NCBI RefSeq assembly: GCF_037076345.1
Contig: NZ_AP024702.1
Span: forward strand, 5,518,001-5,582,000
Direction of reading: 5' to 3'
Source of the DNA: Haloferula helveola
Lineage (GTDB): Bacteria; Verrucomicrobiota; Verrucomicrobiia; Verrucomicrobiales; Akkermansiaceae
DNA length: 64,000 nt
A program made the translations under genes and the position numbers. Positions 1 through 9,392 of this stretch are shown here, piece by piece. The notes below the pieces were generated by a model, which saw nothing but the letters and a program-made list of their open reading frames with translations, was not told the DNA's origin and did not search any database. Numbering within the stretch: position 1 is the first letter of the stretch; the number at the start of each line of letters is the position of its first letter.

Positions 1-604
1 CAAGCACTCCGGCCTCGTCGGCACCCCCACGATCATCGACCTCACGGATCCTCACGCCGTCACCCTCGAACTCCGGGTCGAGACTGATCCCGATGAATGC
101 CTGATCCGACTCGCGAAGCGGACGCTCAGCCACCGCGACCACACCAAGGCCCAGCGGATTGTCATCCGGACCGGGAGCGACAAGGAACCGTCCGATTCCG
201 GGAGTCTCACCCTCGCTCCACGTGACCGGCTTGAACTTTTCACCGGTGAGCTGAAGCAGCGCCAGATCCTCATCGCGATAGACGCCGAGAATCGAAGCCG
301 TCGCCGTGCGTCCGTCGCCACCGACCGCCTGGATCGGCGTGCGGGCCAAGGCGATCTCGCTCCACTTTGTCAGTACTTGGCTGCCGTCACCGACAACCGT
401 GCCCATCGCCACCTGACGGCGATTCGCCCAGATCCAAACGGTCGACTTGGAGACCTCGCGGGCCAGCGGTTTGATGACATCGAAAATCTCCTGCGACTGT
501 TGTCGCGTCGCCTGCCGCTCTTCCGGCCGCTGGAGCGGCACATCCTGCGCGACGGCTTGTGCCACCAGCACCGCCGTCAATCCAAGGGTTGCTGCTATCT
601 TCAT
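1..604 (-). CDS. Degenerate trypsin-like/PDZ serine protease homologue (3' end cut by window edge)
   Basis: About 201 codons are visible and the gene runs off the left edge. The N-terminus (MKIAATLGLTAVLVAQAVAQ) is a signal peptide, so the product is periplasmic or secreted. The following part resembles an HtrA/DegP-like protease: a Gly-rich beta strand (GTVVGDG, about 69-74), the Asp strand (DEDLALLQL, 111-119) and the beginning of a PDZ domain (about 168 on). At the position of the catalytic His motif (LTAAHV in the neighbour) it reads LTKWSEI, and no GDSGG segment appears before the PDZ part, so the protease looks inactive. The start codon overlaps the stop of the upstream active protease by ATGA, indicating translational coupling. 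A regulatory or chaperone partner of the active copy is an inference. Confidence 0.8.
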   Translation of the reverse strand, partial: MKIAATLGLTAVLVAQAVAQDVPLQRPEERQATRQQSQEIFDVIKPLAREVSKSTVWIWANRRQVAMGTVVGDGSQVLTKWSEIALARTPIQAVGGDGRTATASILGVYRDEDLALLQLTGEKFKPVTWSEGETPGIGRFLVAPGPDDNPLGLGVVAVAERPLRESDQAFIGISLDPEFEGDGVRIREVDDRGGADEAGVL

Positions 605-1599
605 CGTTTGAGTTCTTCGAAAAGTTGGTCGCGACGCATCAGTTCCACGTCGATTTCAATCTGCTCCCGGCCACGCTGAATGGCGAGAGTGACGGTATCG
701 CCCGCCGAATACTTCGCCAGCAGGAGCCCGAGACTGCGTCCGCCCCGCACACGGGTTCCGTCCACCTTGCGGATGATGTCGCCCTGCCGAATCCCGGCCT
801 TGGCCGCCGGCGAACGGGCCGTGACCTGGTCGACCGGCACGCCGCCGTCGCGCAGCTCGCGCCCCATCACGATACCCACCACCGGGCGTTCCGGATTGGC
901 CAAGGGGTTGAGTTGGAGTTCGCCCCAGCTCTCCCCTTCGAGCAGGCGCTTCCAGTCCTCGCGGAAACCATCGATCCCCGCGTGGTTGTTGTTATCGAGC
1001 GACTCGCCGATCGACGAGTTGATCCCAACCAGGTTGCCGTCGAGATCGAACAGCGGTCCGCCCGAATCACCGCCAATCAGCGTGCAATCGGTAGTGAGAA
1101 AGTTCCCGGGACCCTCGGAAACGACCCGCCCGAACCGGACCGGAGGCGTGCGGGCCGGATCGTAGCCCTCGCTGTGCCCCATCGCCACGACCCAGTCGCC
1201 GGCCTCGAGAATCTTCGACTTGCCCAGTTCGACCGTCGGCCAGTCGCCCTCCTCGGTGATCCGGGCCATGCCGATGTCCTTCGAGAAATTCGACCCCAGC
1301 ACCTTGGCCTTGGTCTGCTTGCCGTTGGGGAAAACAACCTCCACCTCCTCGGCGCCGTCGGTCACGTGGGCCGCCGTCAGGATCAGGCCGTCCTTTTCCA
1401 CGATCACCCCGGAGCCCGAGGCGCCGGTCGAGGGTGAAATCAGCGCCACCGTGGCGGGCATCACACGCTCCGCCACCGTCTGCGTCTTGCGCTCCAATTC
1501 CACCAAGTCCTTCAGCGAACCCACCGGCTCGCGCGCCGCCAAGGGCAAGCCCAGCAGCACCAAAAGGCCAATCGCATGCAAAATTCCGGATTTCTTCAT
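601..1599 (-). CDS. Trypsin-like serine protease with PDZ domain (HtrA/DegP family)
   Basis: This is a 332-residue periplasmic S1C-type protease. It has a signal peptide (about 1-22, ending LPLAA) and the complete triad: His78 in LTAAHV, Asp108 in SKDIGMARI and Ser179 in GGDSGGPL. A C-terminal PDZ domain (about 235-325) contains the VRGGRSLGLLL and GDTVTL strands. HtrA proteins degrade or hold misfolded envelope proteins. The reading frame extends upstream to 1647, but the start at 1599 (MKKSGILHA) gives a clean signal peptide, so I prefer it. It is divergent from the PBP gene at 1701 and overlaps the following pseudo-protease by four bases, so the two are one operon. One PDZ domain instead of two sets it apart from classical DegP. 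Confidence 0.9.
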   Translation of the reverse strand: MKKSGILHAIGLLVLLGLPLAAREPVGSLKDLVELERKTQTVAERVMPATVALISPSTGASGSGVIVEKDGLILTAAHVTDGAEEVEVVFPNGKQTKAKVLGSNFSKDIGMARITEEGDWPTVELGKSKILEAGDWVVAMGHSEGYDPARTPPVRFGRVVSEGPGNFLTTDCTLIGGDSGGPLFDLDGNLVGINSSIGESLDNNNHAGIDGFREDWKRLLEGESWGELQLNPLANPERPVVGIVMGRELRDGGVPVDQVTARSPAAKAGIRQGDIIRKVDGTRVRGGRSLGLLLAKYSAGDTVTLAIQRGREQIEIDVELMRRDQLFEELKR

Positions 1600-1700
1600 C
1601 GCTTTGTCACTCGTGATAGCGACGCATTTCCGCCGCTTCGTCTTCACCCGAAGTTGACCGTGGCACTTTCGCCCGTCTCGCTTTAGCCTCTACCACGTCG

Positions 1701-4058
1701 ATGCCGAAACGCAATTCGAAGGCCCAGGGAAATGGCCAGAATTCCTCTTCCAACCGCCGTCGCAAGCCGGCCCGAAAGCGCGTCGGGTTCGGAACGTTGG
1801 TGCTTTTCTGGCCGCTGATCCTCCTCCAGCGCATTACCGCCCCGCTTCCGGGCTTCCAGCGATTCCTGATCCGTCTGGTCGGTCATCCGGCCCTGCTGGC
1901 GATCTATTTCCTGATCCCGCTCGTCCTGTTCTATTACGCAAGAGCACGTAACTACGACATGGCGAAGGTCGAGGAAATGCCCGAACGCAGTGTCGTCCTC
2001 GACCGCCGCGGCAAGGAACTCGGAAGGATCCACGGCGAGAAGCGCGACATCATCGACATCTCGAAGATCTCGCAGGACTTCATTTTCGCCATCCTCGCCC
2101 GTGAGGACGAGCGCTTCTACAAGCACCGCGGCGTCGACTGGATCGGCTTCGGCCGGGCGACGCTGCGCAACGTCAAGGACATGGGCATGACGCAGGGTGC
2201 CTCGACCCTGACGATGCAGCTGGCGCGAAACAGCTACAATCTGAACGCCGACTGGCTGTCATTCTCGGATCCGCTCCAGGACCTCGACCGCAAGTTCCTC
2301 GAGATCGCGGTTTCTTACAGGATCGAGGGCAACTATGAGAAGCAGGAGATCCTTGAGCACTACGTGAACCGCATCTTCTGGGGCCACACGATCCGGGGCA
2401 TCGAGGAAGCGTCGCGCACCTACTTCGAGAAGCACGCGAAAGACCTGACCCTCTCCGAGTCCGCCCTGCTCGCCGGGATTGTCCGCGGACCGAATGCCTT
2501 CTCCCCTTTCCGCGACATCCCCGACGCGATCAAGGAGCGGGACGCGACTCTAGACCGGATGGTCGATGCCGAATTCATCACCAAGGAGCAGGCCGACGCC
2601 GCCAAAGCGGAGGAGGTCAAGGTGCGTCCCGAATGGCGCCGTGTCTTCCACGACTCATGGGCGATGGACGCCGTGCGCCGCGAACTCGAGCGCATCCTCG
2701 AGGAAGAGGACATCGAGTTTGGCGGACTGCAGATCACGACCACCATCGACAGCCTTGTGCAGCAGAAGGCGGAGGAATCACTCAACAGCCACTTGCGCAG
2801 CTTCGAGCGATCGGCCGGCTATCCCCACCAGACGCGCGCGGCGTGGCAGGACCTGCCCGAACCGAAGCCGAATCCGAAGTACATCCAAGGAAGCGTGGTG
2901 GTCATCGAGAACCTCACCGGGTCGATCGTCGCCACCGTGGGAGGTCGCGACGCCGACGAGTCGAAATTCAACCGCTCGACGCAGGCCCGCCGTCAGGTTG
3001 GATCGACCTTCAAACCCTTCGTTTACCTCTCCGCCTTCGAGCGCGGCCTGCGCCCGGACACGATGATCAGCGACGACCCGTTGAAGCCCGGTGAGGTCAA
3101 GGGAGCCGGCCGCTGGTCGCCTTCCAACTCCGACGGCAAGTTCAACGGCTGGCAACCCGCGTCCTACGGCCTGATCCGCTCGCGCAACACGATGTCGGTC
3201 CGTGTCGGCAACTACGCGGGCAACGCCAAGGTGGCCGAAGTCGCCGAGGCGGTCGGCTTCGAGCAACCTCTGCAGAAAGACCCGACCGCGTTCCTCGGCA
3301 CCCTTGAGGCGTCGCCGGAGGAACTCGCTTCGGCATTCACCGTCTTCCCGAACGGCGGCGAACGCTATCCGCCGAGAATCATCGCGGAGATCCGCGACCG
3401 CAACGGTGAGGTCCAGTTCAGTAATCCGCAGTTGTCCTACCAGGCGGTAGGCAACGGCTCGGCATGGACGACCTCGCAGATCCTCCACGAGGTGATGGAA
3501 CGCGGCACCGGCGCCTCGGTGAAGCGGCTCGGTTTCCACAAGCCCTGCGGTGGCAAGACGGGCACCACCAACGACTACAAGGACGCGTGGTTCGTCGGCT
3601 ACACCTCGAGTCTCACCTGCGCGGTCTGGGTAGGCCTCGACCAACCGAAAACGACGATCAACCGCGGCTACGGATCCGTCCTCGCGTTGCCGGTCTGGGC
3701 CGAGGTCATGAAAACCGCCGATCGTCTCGGCTATAAAGCGGAGGGACTCCGATCGAAGCTGTCCTTTACCGACTGCAGGCTGTGCCGGACCTCCGGACAA
3801 CGGGCCACCGAAGGCTGCGAGGAGGCGGGTGAGGCCTACACCGACAGCGTTCCGCTCGATCTCGTTCCGGGTCCGGGATCGTTCTGTCAGATCCACCAAG
3901 GCGATCCATCGATCGCGGGAGACAACGTGCCGAAGGCGAGACCTGTCGACCCGGAATCCGAATCCGCACCGAAGGCCGTGCCGGTATCGCCGTCGAATGA
4001 CGTGCCCCGCGCCGTCCCCGTGGAGGAACCGGTCCCCCGCGCGCTGCCGGTGGAATAG
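1701..4058 (+). CDS. Class A penicillin-binding protein (bifunctional transglycosylase/transpeptidase)
   Basis: A 785-residue inner-membrane peptidoglycan synthase. A basic cytoplasmic N-terminus precedes a membrane region (about 30-80). The GT51 transglycosylase domain has catalytic Glu135 in EDERFYKHRG and the signature TQGASTLTMQLARN (164-177). The transpeptidase domain has all three penicillin-binding motifs: Ser435-Thr-Phe-Lys438 (STFK), SRN at 494-496 and Lys619-Thr-Gly in GGKTGTTND. The C-terminus is a Pro/Val-rich repeat (KARPVD, KAVPVS, RAVPVE, RALPVE), a low-complexity tail of unknown use. ATG at 1701. A degenerate paralogue follows after 51 bases, so they are probably co-transcribed. 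It belongs to the PBP1A/1C group; the exact subclass cannot be fixed here. Confidence 0.93.
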   Translation: MPKRNSKAQGNGQNSSSNRRRKPARKRVGFGTLVLFWPLILLQRITAPLPGFQRFLIRLVGHPALLAIYFLIPLVLFYYARARNYDMAKVEEMPERSVVLDRRGKELGRIHGEKRDIIDISKISQDFIFAILAREDERFYKHRGVDWIGFGRATLRNVKDMGMTQGASTLTMQLARNSYNLNADWLSFSDPLQDLDRKFLEIAVSYRIEGNYEKQEILEHYVNRIFWGHTIRGIEEASRTYFEKHAKDLTLSESALLAGIVRGPNAFSPFRDIPDAIKERDATLDRMVDAEFITKEQADAAKAEEVKVRPEWRRVFHDSWAMDAVRRELERILEEEDIEFGGLQITTTIDSLVQQKAEESLNSHLRSFERSAGYPHQTRAAWQDLPEPKPNPKYIQGSVVVIENLTGSIVATVGGRDADESKFNRSTQARRQVGSTFKPFVYLSAFERGLRPDTMISDDPLKPGEVKGAGRWSPSNSDGKFNGWQPASYGLIRSRNTMSVRVGNYAGNAKVAEVAEAVGFEQPLQKDPTAFLGTLEASPEELASAFTVFPNGGERYPPRIIAEIRDRNGEVQFSNPQLSYQAVGNGSAWTTSQILHEVMERGTGASVKRLGFHKPCGGKTGTTNDYKDAWFVGYTSSLTCAVWVGLDQPKTTINRGYGSVLALPVWAEVMKTADRLGYKAEGLRSKLSFTDCRLCRTSGQRATEGCEEAGEAYTDSVPLDLVPGPGSFCQIHQGDPSIAGDNVPKARPVDPESESAPKAVPVSPSNDVPRAVPVEEPVPRALPVE

Positions 4059-4109
4059 CCCGAGAGGCTTCTCCATCGACAATCGCCCGATTTCATTCGT
4101 CAATCCCGC

Positions 4110-5819
4110 GTGTCCACCTGGCGTCCGATCTCAAGGCTACCGAAATGGTTGGCCTGGCTTCCCCAGTGGATGCACACGCCCTTGCGCTGGGCATTCCGCC
4201 TGACGCTGATCGCCACCCTCATCGTCGCGGCGGTCGCGTTTTTCTATCTGATGCAGGCGGCGAAGTACGATCTCGACGAGGTCGCGCAGCTCCCCGCACG
4301 CACGACTTTCCTCGACCGCGACGGGGTCCAGGTCGAGGTGAGCTGGGGATCGGCACGCCACCTCGCCCGTCGCGCCGATCTGCCCGACTTTCTCGTCAGC
4401 TGCCTCGAAGCGCGGGAAGACGCGCGCTTCTTCGAGCACTCCGGCGTCGACTTCCGTGGCTTGGCGCGGGCGACTCTGCGCAATATCAAGGACCGCGATT
4501 TCACCCAGGGCGCCTCAACCCTGACGATGCAACTCGCGCGCAACACCTACGAGATGCGGGCGAAGTCGATCCACCGCAAGCTGTTGGAAATCGCGCTCAC
4601 GCTGCGCATCGAGCATCGCTACTCGAAGGACGAGATCCTCACCCACTATCTGAACCGGATCTACTTCGGCTCGGGCTGCCACGGCATCGAGGAAGCGGCA
4701 CGCACCTACTTCGGCAAGACCGTCTCGGAACTCCACGAGGGGGAATGCTCGATGCTTATCGGGATCATCCGCGGCCCCCATATCTTCTCGCCGATTCGCA
4801 ACATCGATGGTGCACGTGACCAACAGAGCGAGGTCCTCGACCGGCTCATCGCAATGGAACGAATCGACCAAGCGGAAAAGGAACGCATCCAGGCGTTGCC
4901 GATCAAGCTGGTACCCGAAGAGCAACGGACGAACGAGCGCTCATATGCCATCCGCGCGGTGCGGGACGAGCTTTCGAAGATTCTGGAAGCCGCCGACATC
5001 CGGGCCGACGGGTTGATTGTCCACACCACCCTCGATAGCGGGTGGCAGCTGCGGCTTGAGACCGAGCTCTCGAAGGTTCTACTCGGACTGGAAAAAGGCC
5101 GCGGCTGGGAACATCCGACCCACGCCCGGCACGATCCGGGCACGACACCGGCGTATGTCCAATGCTCGGCCGTGACCCTCGACTCCGATACCGGTGAAGT
5201 GCTCGCGATGATCGGCGGACGGGATTTCCTCGATTCGCGCTTCGACCGCAGCACCGGAGCCCGCCGGGATCTCGGGACTCTCTTCGAACCGTGGATCGCC
5301 GCCGCCGCCGCGGAGCGCGGCAAGCGGGTGATTCCCGGCAACCCGTTGATGACCGGGCGCCAGATCGGACCGACCGAGACCGCCAGAATCGCGAAGCGTT
5401 GCGGGCTGGGCGGCCCGTTTCTCGATACCGAGGATCTGTTCCGCGGCAGCGCGGCGTCCACGCCGATGGAAACCGCGGTCGGGCTCGCCACCCTTGCGAA
5501 CGGCGGCAAGCGACCGAACCCGCACTTCGTAACCCGGATCACCGACGCCGCCGGCGAAACCCTCTTCACGCGCAAGCCGGAAGTCTCGCAGGCGATCACC
5601 AAGCACGCAGCCGATCAGGCGAAGGCGCTGTTCCGCACCATCGGCGGCAGCCGATGCTACAACGGCTCCACCGGTTCGGACCGCGACGCATGGATGCTCC
5701 GAATCGGCCCCAGCGGCTCGACCGTCGTCTGGATCGGCTTCGACAACCCGGCCCCGATCACCAGCGACGCCAAACTCGAGAGCGTCCTGGTCGACCTGGA
5801 GAACCGGCTCGGGAAGTAA
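4110..5819 (+). CDS. GT51 peptidoglycan glycosyltransferase with degenerate transpeptidase domain
   Basis: A 569-residue PBP-like protein starting at GTG. A membrane helix (about 28-48) is followed by an intact GT51 domain with catalytic Glu103 in EDARFFEHSG and TQGASTLTMQLARN. The C-terminal half is still recognisable as a transpeptidase (ALDS-like VQCSAVTLDSDTGEVLAMIGGRDF) but is broken at every catalytic motif. STFK is replaced by TLFE (Thr390, Glu393), the segment carrying the SRN motif is deleted, and KTGTT is replaced by NGSTGS (Ser520 in place of Lys). It should polymerise glycan strands without cross-linking. It lies directly behind the intact paralogue, suggesting tandem duplication followed by loss of one activity. 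Confidence 0.88.
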   Translation: MSTWRPISRLPKWLAWLPQWMHTPLRWAFRLTLIATLIVAAVAFFYLMQAAKYDLDEVAQLPARTTFLDRDGVQVEVSWGSARHLARRADLPDFLVSCLEAREDARFFEHSGVDFRGLARATLRNIKDRDFTQGASTLTMQLARNTYEMRAKSIHRKLLEIALTLRIEHRYSKDEILTHYLNRIYFGSGCHGIEEAARTYFGKTVSELHEGECSMLIGIIRGPHIFSPIRNIDGARDQQSEVLDRLIAMERIDQAEKERIQALPIKLVPEEQRTNERSYAIRAVRDELSKILEAADIRADGLIVHTTLDSGWQLRLETELSKVLLGLEKGRGWEHPTHARHDPGTTPAYVQCSAVTLDSDTGEVLAMIGGRDFLDSRFDRSTGARRDLGTLFEPWIAAAAAERGKRVIPGNPLMTGRQIGPTETARIAKRCGLGGPFLDTEDLFRGSAASTPMETAVGLATLANGGKRPNPHFVTRITDAAGETLFTRKPEVSQAITKHAADQAKALFRTIGGSRCYNGSTGSDRDAWMLRIGPSGSTVVWIGFDNPAPITSDAKLESVLVDLENRLGK

Positions 5820-5858
5820 CCAAGTCCGCCATACGCCAACGGCGAGACTGGCAATGGG

Positions 5859-7322
5859 CTACTCTTCCCCTTCCTCCGTCTTCGGCGGGTCGGGCAGGAG
5901 GTTCGGCCACTCGAACAATTCCACGCCCTCGCCCAGCCCGCCGATTTCCTTCACCAGTTCGGCGCATTTGCTACGCCACTTGCCGTAGTCCGGAGCGTCC
6001 TTCTTCTTCTCGCGGCTGTTCGGGAACACCACGTAGGTCACCTTGAGGTCGGACACCGGACGACTGTAAGGCGATGCGTTCTTGTTGAGCTGCTTCGCCA
6101 TCCGCAACGACGCCTCACCGACTTTGAAGGTCGGTCCGCCGTCACCGACAATCGCCGGATAAACCGTCTTGCCGTGAACCACGACCGCGTAGTCACCGAC
6201 ACGCGGCGCAAATGGATCGCCCGATGCGGTGAGCAGGTTCACCGGAATCACGATGAAGGGATCGTACTCCGCGACGAGGAAGCTGCGGTACTTCATGTCC
6301 TGGATGCCCCGCTTCAGATACTCCATCCGGTCCTTCAGCCATGCCTTGCGGGCGGCGGTCGTATTCGGATCCGCAAGCTCGCGCTTGGCATTGCCGATCC
6401 GCTTCTCCCAACCGGCCACCATCGGATTCGGCGTCTTGGTTTTCTTCGGCCACCCGTAGCTGGTGAAGGGTTGGTAGTAGGTCGAGTTGACGATCTCGTC
6501 GGGCATCGTCGGCAGCCGGTCGCCGTCGGAACCGTCGGAAACCACGTCCATCTCGGCCTGCATCAGGAACACCTTCCGCTTCGACTGCGGATGGGTCAGG
6601 TTCAGGATGGTCTCGCAGTCGTAGAAATTGTGGCGGGTCAGCAGCTCGCTGAGCTGTGTCGCATTGCGCTTCAACCGGTCCGTCTTGTTCTCGTAGAGCT
6701 GGTAGAACCACCTCGAAACCTGCGCCTTCTCAAGCATGGTCCCGAGCCCCGGCAGCAGTGTGCCCAAATCGGGATTCACCTTCTGGAGTTCGGCGAGGCT
6801 CTTGGATGCCTTCGGCACCCGCACGTTGAGCGTGTAGCTGGCGGCATACGCATCGGCGTCGACCCGCTCGTCGGACGCCAGCCCTCCCTCGGTGACCTTG
6901 ACCTCGGTTTTCAGGGTGATCTCCGACCTCAGCTTCCGGACGTCACCTCCAGTCGCAGCGGTGTGTTCGTTGATCGGGGGCAGGATCTCGTCATCGGGCT
7001 TCTTCCTGTCGTCGGCCGCCTGCTTGCGGGCCGCCGCCAAGTCTTCGCGGAGCTTCGCCAGATCCTGCTCATACTGCTCCATCAGCCGTGCCTCGACCTG
7101 ACGCTCGATGTCACCAATGTCCGGCTCCTGAACAACCGGCGTGTTCCTGGCATCGAGATAGCGCTTCACTCCGCGCAGCAAATCCCTGCCTTGGGGAGTG
7201 AAAGGAATCGCGATCCCGGCCAGCACAAGAATCAGAAACGCCAGGCGGAAAAACGGGAAGCCGCGCCGCCGCCGCTCGCGCCGTTCCAAGCCTTCGATCT
7301 CGTGGGGGTCCATGCGATCCAT
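5859..7322 (-). CDS. Membrane-anchored coiled-coil protein of unknown function
   Basis: 487 residues. After a charged N-terminus ([13 protein letters not shown]) there is one membrane helix (about 21-39, [18 protein letters not shown]), then a coiled coil (about 70-105, rich in E, L, R and A), and a large soluble domain with no motif that I recognise. Topology by the positive-inside rule puts the soluble part in the periplasm. I chose the start at 7322; an in-frame ATG at 7313 is possible and the frame is open to 7385. It follows msrC by 43 bases in the same direction and converges with the PBP paralogue. It does not look like a known enzyme family; a conserved Verrucomicrobiota-specific protein is the best guess. 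Confidence 0.75.
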   Translation of the reverse strand: MDRMDPHEIEGLERRERRRRGFPFFRLAFLILVLAGIAIPFTPQGRDLLRGVKRYLDARNTPVVQEPDIGDIERQVEARLMEQYEQDLAKLREDLAAARKQAADDRKKPDDEILPPINEHTAATGGDVRKLRSEITLKTEVKVTEGGLASDERVDADAYAASYTLNVRVPKASKSLAELQKVNPDLGTLLPGLGTMLEKAQVSRWFYQLYENKTDRLKRNATQLSELLTRHNFYDCETILNLTHPQSKRKVFLMQAEMDVVSDGSDGDRLPTMPDEIVNSTYYQPFTSYGWPKKTKTPNPMVAGWEKRIGNAKRELADPNTTAARKAWLKDRMEYLKRGIQDMKYRSFLVAEYDPFIVIPVNLLTASGDPFAPRVGDYAVVVHGKTVYPAIVGDGGPTFKVGEASLRMAKQLNKNASPYSRPVSDLKVTYVVFPNSREKKKDAPDYGKWRSKCAELVKEIGGLGEGVELFEWPNLLPDPPKTEEGEE

Positions 7323-7365
7323 ACCCGAGTTCCCTAGCACATCCCTCGGATCGGTAAAACGCCGA

Positions 7366-7860
7366 TCACACGGCGCCCGCGACACATTGGTTCACAAGGC
7401 GTTCGAGCGCTTCGGCATCGACTTCATCGAAGGCGCCCGCCTCGGTCGAATCGACATCAAGCACCGCGATCACCCGCCCGTTGCGGTCCTTCACCGGTAC
7501 CACGATCTCGCTCGCCGAGCGGGCATCGCAGGCGATGTGCCCGGGAAACGCGTGGACGTCGGCGACCACCTGCGTCTCGCCCGTTCTCCAAGCGGTTCCG
7601 CAGACGCCCCTGCCCCAGCCGATCCGGTTGCATCCCGGTGTCCCCTGATACGGGCCGATTACCAGCGAGTCACCCACGACCCGATAGAATCCGGTCCAGA
7701 AATAGTGAGGCATGGCGCCATGCAATACGGCCACCAGCCCCGCCATCCGCGCGATCCGATCCGGTTCATTTTCAACCAGTCCCGCAATCCGCAGCCCCGC
7801 CTCGGCATAGCGCTCGCGCTTCTCCGCCTGGCTCAAAATCGTTGGTGTTTCGCCACTCAC
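7366..7860 (-). CDS. msrC: Free methionine-(R)-sulfoxide reductase (GAF domain)
   Basis: 164 residues forming a single GAF domain of the fRMsr family, which reduces free L-methionine-(R)-sulfoxide with thioredoxin. The family hallmarks are plain: [34 protein letters not shown] and SEIVVPV. With a GTG start at 7860 the cysteines are Cys77, Cys87 and Cys111; their spacing (10 and 24 residues) equals that of the catalytic/resolving cysteines known from the E. coli enzyme. The frame stays open to 7896, but that would need a TTG start and reach into the promoter of the divergent dnaX, and 164 residues matches the usual family length. The enzyme is cytoplasmic and repairs oxidised methionine. Confidence 0.92.
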   Translation of the reverse strand: MSGETPTILSQAEKRERYAEAGLRIAGLVENEPDRIARMAGLVAVLHGAMPHYFWTGFYRVVGDSLVIGPYQGTPGCNRIGWGRGVCGTAWRTGETQVVADVHAFPGHIACDARSASEIVVPVKDRNGRVIAVLDVDSTEAGAFDEVDAEALERLVNQCVAGAV

Positions 7861-7881
7861 GGCACTTGTGAAAACCGAAAC

Positions 7882-7909
7882 CTGACAAAGCTGCAAACTC
7901 CAATACAGT
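7882..7909 (+). promoter_or_regulatory. Putative dnaX promoter
   Basis: CTGACA (7882-7887), a 16-base spacer, then TACAGT (7904-7909). The -10 element ends 7 bases before the GTG start of dnaX and no Shine-Dalgarno sequence lies between, so the transcript would be leaderless. Judged by eye only. Confidence 0.45.
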
Positions 7910-7916
7910 CGCGCCC

Positions 7917-9380
7917 GTGAGCTATCAGGTCTTCGCCCGGAAATACCGACCCCGAACCTTCAACGACATCCTCGGTCAGGACCATGTCGTCCGCACGCTG
8001 AGGAACGCGATCGACCAGAACCGCCTTGCCCACGCCTATCTCTTCGTCGGCCCGCGCGGCACCGGCAAAACGACCACAGCGCGGATCCTCGCCAAGGCTC
8101 TGAACTGCTCGGGCGGCCCGAAGGCCGACTTCGATCCGGACGAACCGATGTGCGTCGAGATCGCGGAAGGGCGCTCGCTCGACGTGCTCGAGATCGACGG
8201 TGCCTCGAACAACGGAGTCGAGGAAGTCCGGGCGCTTCGCGAAACCGTCCGCTTCGCCCCCGCCAGCGGACAATTCAAGATCTACTACATCGACGAGGTG
8301 CACATGCTCTCGAACGCGGCCTTCAACGCGCTGCTGAAGACCCTCGAGGAGCCGCCGGAGCACGTGAAGTTCATCTTCGCGACCACCGAGCCGCACAAGA
8401 TCCTCGCCACCATCCTTTCCCGTTGCCAGCGCTTCGACCTGCGGCCGATTCCGGCCGACATCATCGCCAGCCATCTCCAGCACATCGCGACCGAGGAAGG
8501 CATCGCGCTCGACGAGTCCGCGGCCTGGGCGATCGCCAAAGGCGCCGATGGCGGCATGCGCGACGCCCAGTCGATGCTCGACCAGCTCGTGGCCTTCTGC
8601 GGTGAGTCGATCAGTGAGGCCAACGTGCTCGATGTCTTCGGCTTCACCTCCCGTGAAACGGTCGCCGCCCTCGCTCACGCGCTTCTCGGTCGCAACACCG
8701 CCGAGGCGCTGGCCATCGTCCAGCGCGAGGCAGACGCCGGCCGCGAGTTGTCGCAACTCCTCGGTGAGCTGATCGGCGGCCTTCGGGCCTTGCTGATCGC
8801 CGGACTCGATGCGGGCGCCAATCCCGAGGGAATCCCCGCCGAAACGTGGGCAGGACTCGTGGAAGCGGCCGGCAGCTACCACGCCGACCGATTGCTTGCC
8901 GTGATCGATGTCTTCGCCGAGACCGAAGGCCGGATGCGCTGGTCGACCAACAAGCGCCTCCACCTCGAACTCGGCATGATCAAGGCGATCCAGAGCCTTG
9001 GCGAAGTCCGCATCAGCGACGTGATCAAGGTGCTCGCCGGTGCGGCCGACCATTTGCCCGAAAGCGCGGCGGTATCGACTCCGGCTCCCGAGCCGGCGGC
9101 GCCTGCACCCGCCCCTGCGGCGCAGCCCGAACCGGCCGCGACCCCGAAACCCGCCGCCAAGCCGTCCAAGCCGGACGTCAACGGGATCGACGGCCTCGAC
9201 GCGCTGATCGAATCGGCGCCGGACGTCCCGGTCGAACCCATCGCTGCCCCGCAACCGAAAGCCGCCGCTCCGGCACCCGAGCCGGAGCCGGCCAAGGAAC
9301 AGAAACCGGAAGAAGACGACTTCTACCAAGACCCCCTCATTCAGAAGGCTCTCGAAATGTTCGAGGCCCAAATCCGCTAA
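7917..9380 (+). CDS. dnaX: DNA polymerase III subunit gamma/tau
   Basis: 487 residues; GTG start. It is the clamp-loader AAA+ ATPase: MSYQVFARKYRP at the N-terminus, Walker A GPRGTGKTTTARI (Lys51), Walker B with DEVHMLS, and sensor 1 ATTEPHKILATILSRCQRF. The usual four-cysteine zinc module after ALNC is reduced: only Cys64 and Cys79 remain in ALNCSGGPKADFDPDEPMC. After the clamp-loader part (about 1-365) comes an Ala/Pro-rich linker and a short acidic tail (EEDDFYQDPLIQKALEMF), so a full tau-type C-terminus is absent or very divergent. It leads a run with ybaB (12 bases downstream), an EEP protein and polX. Confidence 0.96.
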   Translation: MSYQVFARKYRPRTFNDILGQDHVVRTLRNAIDQNRLAHAYLFVGPRGTGKTTTARILAKALNCSGGPKADFDPDEPMCVEIAEGRSLDVLEIDGASNNGVEEVRALRETVRFAPASGQFKIYYIDEVHMLSNAAFNALLKTLEEPPEHVKFIFATTEPHKILATILSRCQRFDLRPIPADIIASHLQHIATEEGIALDESAAWAIAKGADGGMRDAQSMLDQLVAFCGESISEANVLDVFGFTSRETVAALAHALLGRNTAEALAIVQREADAGRELSQLLGELIGGLRALLIAGLDAGANPEGIPAETWAGLVEAAGSYHADRLLAVIDVFAETEGRMRWSTNKRLHLELGMIKAIQSLGEVRISDVIKVLAGAADHLPESAAVSTPAPEPAAPAPAPAAQPEPAATPKPAAKPSKPDVNGIDGLDALIESAPDVPVEPIAAPQPKAAAPAPEPEPAKEQKPEEDDFYQDPLIQKALEMFEAQIR

Positions 9381-9392
9381 CCCCTTGATCCC

